Assembly (NCBI GenBank): GCA_017537045.1
Contig: JAFYLN010000050.1
Span: 1-15,529 of the forward strand
Reading direction: 5' to 3'
DNA: 15,529 nt
Source: Oscillospiraceae bacterium
GTDB taxonomy: Bacteria > Bacillota_A > Clostridia > Oscillospirales > Oscillospiraceae
The translations under genes were made by a program, and so were the position numbers. Positions 6,382 through 13,082 of this stretch are shown here, piece by piece. Numbering within the stretch: the first letter of the stretch is position 1; the number at the start of each line of letters is the position of its first letter. Below the pieces are notes generated by a model. The model saw nothing but the letters and a program-made list of their open reading frames with translations. It searched no databases and was not told the DNA's origin.

Positions 6382-8574
6382 ATGGAAACCTTTGACGCAC
6401 ATTACCAGTCCATGCGGGAAACCATTGCAAAATGTATGCCCGGTGCAGATATGGAACTGATCGACCGCGCGGTGGAATATGCCGATGCCAAGCATCAGCA
6501 CCAGAAGCGCAAGGACGGTTCCCCCTATATCATCCATCCTCTGGCAGTTGCCGAAATCGTGGCAGAAATGGGTCTGGATATTGATGCCATTCTGGGCGCG
6601 CTGCTTCACGACTGTATCGAAGATACCGACGCTTCCCATGACGAGATTGAAAAGCTTTTCGGCCAGACGGTTGCAGAGCTGGTGGAGGGCGTTACCAAGC
6701 TGACGAGAGCCAATTTCGAAACTTCTGAGCAGGCGCAGATGGAAAACCTGCGCAAGATGTTCATGGCTATGAGCAAGGACATCCGCGTGGTGCTGATTAA
6801 AATTGCCGACCGGCTCCACAATATGCGCACCATGCAGTACCAGACCCCTGCCAAGCAGGTCAAAAAGTGCCGGGAGACCATGGATATCTATGCACCTCTG
6901 GCGCACCGTCTTGGTATGCAGAAGATCAAGTGGGAGTTGGAAGACACCTCCCTGCGGTACTTAAATCCCGATGAGTACAACGAGATCATGGCCTATCTCA
7001 GCGCCCACGAGGAACAGGATGAAGCCTTTATGCGCACCATCCAGCAGACAGTCACCGAGCGGCTGACCTCCATGGGCATCAAAAATACCACCTACGGCCG
7101 CATCAAGCATGTCTACTCCATCTACCGCAAAATGCAGTCTCAGGGCAAGTCTCTGGATGAGCTCTACGACCTGTACGCTTTCCGCTGCATCGTGGACACC
7201 ATTCCCGACTGCTATAACGTCCTCGGCCATGTGCACGACCTGTTCAATCTGGTGCCCGGCCGGTTCAAAGACTATATCTCCACCCCCAAGCCCAATATGT
7301 ACCAGAGTCTGCATACCACCGTCATCGGCAAGCAGGGCATTCCCTTTGAGGTGCAGATCCGCACCTGGGATATGCATGAAACCGCAGAATACGGTATCGC
7401 AGCCCATTGGAAATACAAGCAGGGCACCGGCAGCGGCAGTGAAAAGGACTTTGAGTGGGTGCGCCGTCTGCTGGAAAGCCAGCAGGATTCCGAGGCGGAT
7501 GAATATATCCAGTCTTTGAAAATCGATATGTTTGACGACGAGGTCTTTGTTTTTACCCCAAAAGGCCGCATCGTCTCCCTGCCTGCCGGCTCCACCCCCA
7601 TTGACTTTGCCTATGCCATCCACTCCGGTGTCGGCAATTCCATGGTTGGCGCAAAAGTCAACAATCGCATCACCAATATCGACACCACCCTGAAAAACGG
7701 TGATATTGTGGAGATTCTGACCTCCAAGGCCGCCAAGGGTCCCAGCCGAGACTGGCTGAATATCTGCAAATCCAATCAGGCCCGCACCAAGATCAAGCAG
7801 TGGTTCAAGAAGGAAAAGCGGGAGGAAAATGTGATCCATGGCCGCAGCTCCTTCGAATCCGAAATGAAGCGGGTGGGTCTGCCTCTTTCCATTACCATCG
7901 ATCCCGAGGTTGGCCCGCAGCTGCTGAAAAAGCTGTCCTTTGCCAGCTGGGAGGATATGTACGCCGCCATCGGTTACGGTGGTCTGACTGCGCTAAAGGC
8001 TGTCGGCCGCATCCGCGACGATATCAACAAGGCGCTGAAGGTTCAGGCTAACGAAAAAATGCAGATGAGTCCCCTGCGGATCACGCCTGACAGCGAAAGC
8101 TCCAAGACCAACCGCCACGCGGTTAACGGTGTCATTGTGGAAGATATTGATTCGTGCATGATCAAGTTTGCCAAGTGCTGCACCCCCGTTCCCGGCGATG
8201 CCATCGTGGGCTTTATCACCAAGGGCTTCGGTGTCAGCGTCCACCGCTGTGACTGTCCCAACGCCGCAGGCCGCGACCATCCTGTGCAGGCAGCCCGCTG
8301 GGTGCGGGTGCGCTGGGCAAATCAGGATGAGCAGCCCTTTGAGACCACTCTGGAGTTGGACTGCATCACCCGCGACGGTCTGCTGCTGGATGTTGCCACC
8401 ACAATGACCACTGCCAGAGTCCGCGTCAAGGAGCTCTTCGGCAAGGATCTGCCCGGCGGAAAGAGCATCTTTACCGTCAAATTCGAGGTCAAGAACGCTG
8501 CCGAACTGGATGCAATACGCAACAAGCTGCTGAACATCCGCGACGTGGTGGGTTCCAGACGAGGACAAAACTAA
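6382..8574 (+). CDS. rel: Bifunctional (p)ppGpp synthetase/hydrolase (Rel, long RSH protein)
   Basis: Rel makes pppGpp/ppGpp from ATP and GTP/GDP on ribosomes stalled by uncharged tRNA and also degrades it, setting the stringent response. The 730-residue protein has all long-RSH domains. The HD hydrolase carries HDCIEDTD at 76-83, catalytic His-Asp intact. The synthetase has YGRIKHVYSIYRKMQ, RFKDYI at 294-299, YQSLHTTV and EVQIRT at 323-328. TGS runs from about 387 to 447 (FTPKGRIVSLPAG). A zinc-finger/conserved-cysteine region has KCCTPVPGD (C599, C600) and HRCDCPNA, and a C-terminal ACT/RRM domain lies at about 655-730. Both activities should be present. It starts 5 nt after recJ with an AAAGAGAG site. 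Element D begins 3 bp after its stop codon. Length and order are normal for Firmicutes. Confidence 0.97.
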   Translation: METFDAHYQSMRETIAKCMPGADMELIDRAVEYADAKHQHQKRKDGSPYIIHPLAVAEIVAEMGLDIDAILGALLHDCIEDTDASHDEIEKLFGQTVAELVEGVTKLTRANFETSEQAQMENLRKMFMAMSKDIRVVLIKIADRLHNMRTMQYQTPAKQVKKCRETMDIYAPLAHRLGMQKIKWELEDTSLRYLNPDEYNEIMAYLSAHEEQDEAFMRTIQQTVTERLTSMGIKNTTYGRIKHVYSIYRKMQSQGKSLDELYDLYAFRCIVDTIPDCYNVLGHVHDLFNLVPGRFKDYISTPKPNMYQSLHTTVIGKQGIPFEVQIRTWDMHETAEYGIAAHWKYKQGTGSGSEKDFEWVRRLLESQQDSEADEYIQSLKIDMFDDEVFVFTPKGRIVSLPAGSTPIDFAYAIHSGVGNSMVGAKVNNRITNIDTTLKNGDIVEILTSKAAKGPSRDWLNICKSNQARTKIKQWFKKEKREENVIHGRSSFESEMKRVGLPLSITIDPEVGPQLLKKLSFASWEDMYAAIGYGGLTALKAVGRIRDDINKALKVQANEKMQMSPLRITPDSESSKTNRHAVNGVIVEDIDSCMIKFAKCCTPVPGDAIVGFITKGFGVSVHRCDCPNAAGRDHPVQAARWVRVRWANQDEQPFETTLELDCITRDGLLLDVATTMTTARVRVKELFGKDLPGGKSIFTVKFEVKNAAELDAIRNKLLNIRDVVGSRRGQN

Positions 8575-8577
8575 AAA

Positions 8578-8760
8578 TGTAAATTGATGTTTATCGCGCA
8601 ATGTAACGTGATAACGTAGGGGCGACCATTGGTCGCCCGCGCAGTAAAATGTTACGATTTCGCCGAAAACCAATGCAAATACGTAATGCTGTGCCGCCGG
8701 GCGGCGGGTCGCCGCCCCTACGAGATCATTGTAAGACTGTACGATAAACTGAAATTTGAA
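8578..8760 (+). repeat. MITE-like element D (type-3 core)
   Basis: The ends are TGTAAATTGATGTTTATCG and GATAAACTGAAATTTGAA. The left-arm hairpin is GGGCGACC-ATT-GGTCGCCC (8620-8638) and the right-arm hairpin GGGCGGCG-GGT-CGCCGCCC (around 8700-8718). Positions 8630-8723 are identical to 9983-10076 in element E. The right end stops about 6 bp before the dtd ribosome site. The upstream reading-frame extension of dtd through this element is an artefact. Confidence 0.82.
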
Positions 8761-8778
8761 ATCATCAGGAGAACGATT

Positions 8779-9243
8779 ATGCGTGCAGTATTAACACGAG
8801 TCAATTCCGCATCCGTCACCATTGACGGCCGTGTAAACGGCAAAATCGGCAAGGGTTTTCTGATCCTGCTGGGTGTCGGACCCAACGATACCGAAAAAGA
8901 ATGCCGGTATCTGGCTGAAAAGGCGCTGGGTCTGCGGATTTTTGAAGACGAAAACGGCAAAATGAATCTGGGGCTGGATGCCGTTCACGGTGAGGTGCTG
9001 GTAGTCAGCCAGTTCACCCTCTATGGCAACTGCCGCAAAGGCCGCCGCCCCAGCTTTACTGATGCCGCAGAGCCCGGACTGGGCAATACATTATACGAAA
9101 AATTTCTTACCATCTGCTCTGAGCTGGGATATCCGCCCCAGCACGGCGAGTTTGGTGCAGATATGAAGGTTGAATCTATCAACGATGGTCCTGTGACCCT
9201 GATCCTGGACACAGACCAACTGATGAACGAACCCAGAAGATGA
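8779..9243 (+). CDS. dtd: D-aminoacyl-tRNA deacylase
   Basis: DTD removes D-amino acids (and glycine) mischarged onto tRNAs, a chiral proofreading step acting through the RNA substrate. The 154-residue protein has the family landmarks: MRAVLTRVNSASVTIDG at the N-terminus, GFLILLGVGPND, the SQFTLYG motif (S77-Q78-F79-T80) and the NDGPVT motif (135-140) holding the Gly-cisPro that reads chirality. Length is slightly above the usual 145-150. The start is ATG 8779, with AGGAGA six bases upstream; longer readings pass through repeat element D. The rel-dtd order is conserved in Firmicutes. The gene is followed by an intercistronic hairpin and the MBL hydrolase, all probably in one transcription unit. 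Confidence 0.96.
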   Translation: MRAVLTRVNSASVTIDGRVNGKIGKGFLILLGVGPNDTEKECRYLAEKALGLRIFEDENGKMNLGLDAVHGEVLVVSQFTLYGNCRKGRRPSFTDAAEPGLGNTLYEKFLTICSELGYPPQHGEFGADMKVESINDGPVTLILDTDQLMNEPRR

Positions 9244-9244
9244 G

Positions 9245-9305
9245 TTACAAATTATAAATTACGAATTACAAATGGGCACCCGAACCGGTAATTTATCATT
9301 TGTAA
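9245..9305 (+). repeat. AT-rich inverted repeat between dtd and the MBL gene
   Basis: TTACAAATtATAAATTAC (9245-9262) pairs with GTAATTTATcATTTGTAA (9288-9305), an 18-bp stem with one mismatch and a 25-nt loop. A further copy, AATTACAAATG (9264-9274), is an exact complement of CATTTGTAATT (9297-9307), so two folds compete. The stem begins one base after the dtd stop and ends just before the AAGGAGA site (9312-9318) of the next gene. It has no T-tract, so it is more likely an mRNA processing or stability element, or another small repeat, than a terminator. Confidence 0.6.
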
Positions 9306-9323
9306 TTTCCCAAGGAGACCGCC

Positions 9324-9911
9324 ATGCTTAAAATCCATACCCTTACCCTCGGCATGTACCAGACCAACACCTACATCATCCACGAGGAAGCTTCCGGTTC
9401 CTGCTGTGTCATCGACCCCGGCTACGAAGCAGACACGATTCTGCGCCAAATCGAACACCTTGGCCTGAAACTGGATGCCATTTTACTGACCCACGGCCAT
9501 TTTGACCATGTGGGTGCAGTCAAGGATCTGGCTGCCGATACGGACTGCCGGGTTTTCCTGTGCGCAGAAGACACCCTGCTGCCGCCTATGTTCACCGCAG
9601 GCACCCTGTATTACACGGATACCTATACGGAAAGCAGCATATTAAATATCGCAGGTCTTTACATCCATGTGCTGCACACCCCCGGCCATACCCCTGGCTC
9701 CGTCTGCCTGCTGGTGGATGATGTGATGTTCTCCGGCGATACCCTGTTTGCCGGTTCCTGCGGCCGCACAGACATCGGCGGCGACTGGGGTGCCATCCAG
9801 AAATCTCTGAAACGTCTGGCCGCCATGGACGCAGACTTCACAGTCTATCCCGGTCACGGAGAATCGACCACTTTAGCATACGAAAAGCGATACAATCCGT
9901 ATATGCGCTGA
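9324..9911 (+). CDS. MBL-fold metallo-hydrolase (glyoxalase II-like, YqgX type)
   Basis: A 195-residue single-domain metallo-beta-lactamase-fold protein. Metal-ligand motifs are all present: THGHFDH (residues 56-62), HTPGHTPGS (third His region), FSGDTLF (bridging Asp) and YPGHGE (last His). The domain matches the short glyoxalase II-like YqgX group, which hydrolyses thioesters or related small substrates; the actual substrate cannot be told from sequence, and it lacks the C-terminal substrate domain of true GloB. The ATG has AAGGAGA ending five bases upstream. Its place between dtd and hemZ is the usual Clostridia arrangement. Element E follows 18 bp after the stop, beyond a short AGCCA/TGGCT hairpin. 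Confidence 0.9.
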   Translation: MLKIHTLTLGMYQTNTYIIHEEASGSCCVIDPGYEADTILRQIEHLGLKLDAILLTHGHFDHVGAVKDLAADTDCRVFLCAEDTLLPPMFTAGTLYYTDTYTESSILNIAGLYIHVLHTPGHTPGSVCLLVDDVMFSGDTLFAGSCGRTDIGGDWGAIQKSLKRLAAMDADFTVYPGHGESTTLAYEKRYNPYMR

Positions 9912-9929
9912 GCCATCTGGCTATGCATA

Positions 9930-10113
9930 TTCAAATTGATGTTTGTCGCACTATGTGCCGTGGATAACGTAGGGGCGACCACTGGTCGCCCGCGCAGTAA
10001 AATGTTACGATTTCGCCGAAAACCAATGCAAATACGTAATGCTGTGCCGCCGGGCGGCGGGTCGCCGCCCCTACGATAGAATTGATAGACAGTACGACAA
10101 ACTGAAATTTGAA
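9930..10113 (+). repeat. MITE-like element E (type-3 core)
   Basis: The left end is TTCAAATTGATGTTTGTCG and the right end GACAAACTGAAATTTGAA (10096-10113). Both inner ends have GTTTGTC instead of GTTTATC, so the inverted repeat keeps its match. The left hairpin is GGGCGACC-ACT-GGTCGCCC and the right GGGCGGCG-GGT-CGCCGCCC. The left and right flanks are nearly identical to element C, while the middle 94 bp are identical to element D, so it is mosaic. The hemZ ribosome site starts immediately after it. Confidence 0.82.
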
Positions 10114-10125
10114 GAAAGGACTGCC

Positions 10126-11547
10126 ATGAAACTGACACTTTGCGGTCATGAGGACCGTTATGCCGTGGAACAGCTGCAGATGGCGCTGTTTCCGGAAGGC
10201 ACAGAGGGTGAAGCCATCTCCTCCCTGCACCGGGGAAAAATCTGGCTCACTGCCACAACAAAAATCACCATAAATGGCAAAACCGCCACCGCATCCCGCC
10301 GTCTGAAAGCAGCAGATGAACAGGTACGTCTGCGCCGCCGTATCCTGCAGCAAAGCTTCTATGCCGCTGCTGTGCAGCTGCTGGGAATCACACCTGCATG
10401 GGGTGCATTGGCGGGCGTTCGTCCCACCAAAATTTCCACAAAACATATTCTGAGCGGCGGCACACCAAAGTCTGCGGACAGGCTGCTGCAGGATGTCTAT
10501 TATGTAACGCCGGAACGGCGGAAACTGGCTGTGGACTGCTCTGTTTCCACCGTCAAGGCCGCCAATTTATTAGAACCGACCGATGTATCCCTTTACATCG
10601 GTATTCCCTTCTGCCCCACCCGGTGCAGCTACTGCAGCTTCGTCAGCCGCACCATCGGCAAGCGCACGGAGCTGATGGAGCCCTACCTGCAGGCACTTTA
10701 CAGGGAAATCGACATCACCGGCCGTCTTATGAAAGCGTCCGGACGCAGCGTACGCAGCATTTACATCGGCGGCGGCACGCCCACCACACTCACATCTGCA
10801 CAAATGGCACGTCTGCTGGACACCATCCGGGAATCTTTCGACCTTTCCCGCTGTCTGGAATTTACCGTTGAGGGAGGCCGTCCCGATACCTTGAACGAAG
10901 AAAAGCTCCGTACCATTTTTGAACACGGCGCTGACCGCATGAGCATCAATCCCCAGACCATGGAAAATCATGTCCTGCGCGCCTGTGGCCGCCCCCACAA
11001 AGCTGCCGATGTCCTGCGCGCCTATGGCGAAGCGGTGAATGCCGGCTTCAAGGCCATCAATATGGATCTGATCGCAGGTCTTCCTGAGGATACGGTAGCC
11101 GGTTTCTGCCGCTCTCTGGATGCAGTGGCCGCGCTGAATCCTGCCAATATCACGGTACATACACTGGCGCTGAAAAAAGGCGCAGACCTTTTTGAAAAGC
11201 GGGTTTCCCTGCCCACTGCAGAAGAAGTTACCGAAATGGTTGATTATGCCAACAAAAAGCTCCGCGCCCTGGGTTACAAGCCCTACTACCTGTACCGTCA
11301 GAAATATATGTCCGGCTCCTTTGAGAACGTGGGCTGGAGCCGGGACGGTCTTGACTGCCTGTACAACATCTACATGATGGAGGAAGTGCACACCATCATC
11401 TCCCTTGGCGGCGGCGGTATGAATAAGGTAAATCTCCCCGGCGGCAAGATTGAGCGGTTCCATAATCCCAAATTCCCCGAGCAATATATTGAAATGATCG
11501 ACAATGTCTTGCAGCAAAAGGAAAAATTGTTTGCTCTGATGCGGTAA
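10126..11547 (+). CDS. hemZ: HemZ-type oxygen-independent coproporphyrinogen III dehydrogenase family protein
   Basis: A 473-residue radical SAM protein. Its N-terminal about 150 residues are the extra domain typical of HemZ. The catalytic domain follows with the [4Fe-4S]/SAM cysteines C163-x3-C167-x2-C170 in PFCPTRCSYCSF, the glycine-rich YIGGGTPTTL motif, FTVEGGRPDT (a HemZ/HemN family hallmark), INPQTM and a C-terminal NVGWSRDGLDC-NIYMMEE region. The family decarboxylates coproporphyrinogen III to protoporphyrinogen IX in anaerobic heme synthesis, but related proteins include heme chaperones, and no other heme gene is here. The start is ATG 10126, with GAAAGGA just upstream; longer readings run through element E. 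The stop TAA (11545-11547) coincides with the left end of element F. Confidence 0.92.
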   Translation: MKLTLCGHEDRYAVEQLQMALFPEGTEGEAISSLHRGKIWLTATTKITINGKTATASRRLKAADEQVRLRRRILQQSFYAAAVQLLGITPAWGALAGVRPTKISTKHILSGGTPKSADRLLQDVYYVTPERRKLAVDCSVSTVKAANLLEPTDVSLYIGIPFCPTRCSYCSFVSRTIGKRTELMEPYLQALYREIDITGRLMKASGRSVRSIYIGGGTPTTLTSAQMARLLDTIRESFDLSRCLEFTVEGGRPDTLNEEKLRTIFEHGADRMSINPQTMENHVLRACGRPHKAADVLRAYGEAVNAGFKAINMDLIAGLPEDTVAGFCRSLDAVAALNPANITVHTLALKKGADLFEKRVSLPTAEEVTEMVDYANKKLRALGYKPYYLYRQKYMSGSFENVGWSRDGLDCLYNIYMMEEVHTIISLGGGGMNKVNLPGGKIERFHNPKFPEQYIEMIDNVLQQKEKLFALMR

Positions 11548-11728
11548 ATTGATGTTTGTCGCACCATGCAGCGTGGATAACGTAGGGGCGACCATTGGTC
11601 GCCCGCGCAGAGAAATGTTACGAATTCGCATTGGATTTCGGCAAATTCGTAACAGACAACCGCAGCGGGCGGCGGGTCGCCGCCCCTACGAGATCATTGT
11701 AAGACTGTACGATAAACTGAAATTTGAA
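11545..11728 (+). repeat. MITE-like element F (type-3 core, inverted centre)
   Basis: The left end is TAAATTGATGTTTGTCG (its TAA is the hemZ stop) and the right end GATAAACTGAAATTTGAA (11711-11728). The arms have the same hairpins as element D. The central 17 bp at 11627-11643 (CGCATTGG, then TTTCGGC) are the reverse complement of the corresponding segment in C, D and E, apart from one or two differences. They are bounded by the 10-bp inverted repeat GTTACGAATT / AATTCGTAAC (11617-11626, 11644-11653). Confidence 0.82.
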
Positions 11729-11758
11729 TTTGACCTTTTCACGAAAGGAAGATTATAT

Positions 11759-13072
11759 TTGGATGCCCTGATTTCCAATGTCACCATTGTGACCATGAAC
11801 GAAAAAATGGATGTGCTGTTCGGCGCATTTCTTGGCATTAAGGACGGCAAAATCGCCTTAATTTCCAAAACTGCCCCAAAAGAGCAGCCCGCCACCATCA
11901 TTGACGGCACCGGCATGGTGGTCATGCCCGGCCTGATCAACTGCCACACTCATTTGGCTACCACCGGTCTTCGCAGCTACTGCGACGATCTTTCCGCCTG
12001 CGAGGCGCTGGATGCCCAGCTTCAGAAAGAGGATAAGATGGACTCCCGCAGCGCCAAGGCTGCGGCACTTCTCGGCATTGCCGAATGCCTGCGTTTCGGT
12101 GTGACCTCTGTTTCCGACCTGTACTATTTCCCCGGTGCCACCGCAGAAGCCGTGGCAGAGAGCGGTATCAAGGGCAATCTGGCGCTGAGTGCCTACCGTT
12201 ACATCGACCAGAATGAAGAATTCGATTTTGATACCGACGAGCAGTGTCAGGAACTGGTCAAGGTAGCCGATAAATGGCACAATTACGAGGATGGCCGTAT
12301 CAAGATTGATGCGGGCATCCACAGTGAGTACACCAGCAACTACAAGCTCTGGGAAGCGCTGGCGGGTTACGCCCATGAGCAGGGTCTGGGTATGCAGCTG
12401 CATCTGGCTGAGACCCAAGGCGAAGTGGACTCCTGCATGGACCGCACCGGCATGGGTCCCGGCGAGCTCTTAAACTGCCACCGGCTGTTTAACGTCCCCG
12501 CCACCGCTGCGGGCTGTACATATTTGGAAGCGTTTGAACGCAAGCTGCTGGGCAAGAAGAAAGTTTCCGCTGTTGCCTGCCCTCTAACCGATGCCAAGTC
12601 AGGCCGCGCCACCACACCCATCTTGGACTGCGTCAAAGCAGGCATGAATGTAGCCCTCGGCACTGGCGGTGCCATCGAATGCGGCAACCTGGATATGTTT
12701 GAAGTCCTCCGCGGCGCAGCCATGGCAGTTCGCAGTGCATCCTCCGATCCTGCCGCCTTGCCCAGCCCCGCTGCGCTGATGATGGCAACGGTCTGCGGTG
12801 CCCGGGCACAGGGACGTGCACAGGAATGCGGCATGCTCAAGGAAGGCTTTGATGCCGACTTGTGCCTCGTGGACTTTTCTGCCCCGCACCTGATCCCCTG
12901 CCATAACGTGCTGAACGGTCTGGTGTGGTCCGCCAAGGGCGGCGATATAGCCATGACCATGGTGCGCGGCAAGGTTCTCTATCAGAACGGCAAGTTCCCC
13001 ACCATCGATCTGAAAGCAGTGGTGGAAGAGCTGACCGGCTACGCCCTACCCCGCCTGTTCGATGACAAGTAA
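11759..13072 (+). CDS. Amidohydrolase-family protein lacking expected metal ligands (possible pseudoenzyme)
   Basis: The 437-residue product aligns by eye with the methylthioadenosine/S-adenosylhomocysteine deaminase branch: MPGLINCHTHLATTGLR (H63 and H65), GVTSVSDLYYF, LHLAETQGEVD (H215, E218) and a closing CLVDFSAPHLIPCHN with VRGKVLYQNG. The positions that normally read AAHCVH, HNP and GTDG here read AAGCTY (G252), ACP and GTGG (G303). A zinc-ligand histidine and the catalytic, metal-binding aspartate therefore appear lost. The frame is otherwise intact, so this is not a decayed gene; it may be a divergent enzyme or a binding protein (inference). The start is TTG 11759, with AAAGGAAG seven bases upstream; the longer frame to 11549 crosses element F. 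The stop overlaps the ribosome site of the next gene, so the two are co-translated. Confidence 0.85.
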   Translation: MDALISNVTIVTMNEKMDVLFGAFLGIKDGKIALISKTAPKEQPATIIDGTGMVVMPGLINCHTHLATTGLRSYCDDLSACEALDAQLQKEDKMDSRSAKAAALLGIAECLRFGVTSVSDLYYFPGATAEAVAESGIKGNLALSAYRYIDQNEEFDFDTDEQCQELVKVADKWHNYEDGRIKIDAGIHSEYTSNYKLWEALAGYAHEQGLGMQLHLAETQGEVDSCMDRTGMGPGELLNCHRLFNVPATAAGCTYLEAFERKLLGKKKVSAVACPLTDAKSGRATTPILDCVKAGMNVALGTGGAIECGNLDMFEVLRGAAMAVRSASSDPAALPSPAALMMATVCGARAQGRAQECGMLKEGFDADLCLVDFSAPHLIPCHNVLNGLVWSAKGGDIAMTMVRGKVLYQNGKFPTIDLKAVVEELTGYALPRLFDDK

Positions 13073-13082
13073 GGAGCTGCCT

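Noticed and set aside
8629..8778. N-terminal extension of dtd (and similar ones of hemZ from 10039 and the amidohydrolase from 11549)
   Set aside because: The extensions are translations of repeat elements D, E and F; strong ribosome sites mark the internal starts, where family homology begins.
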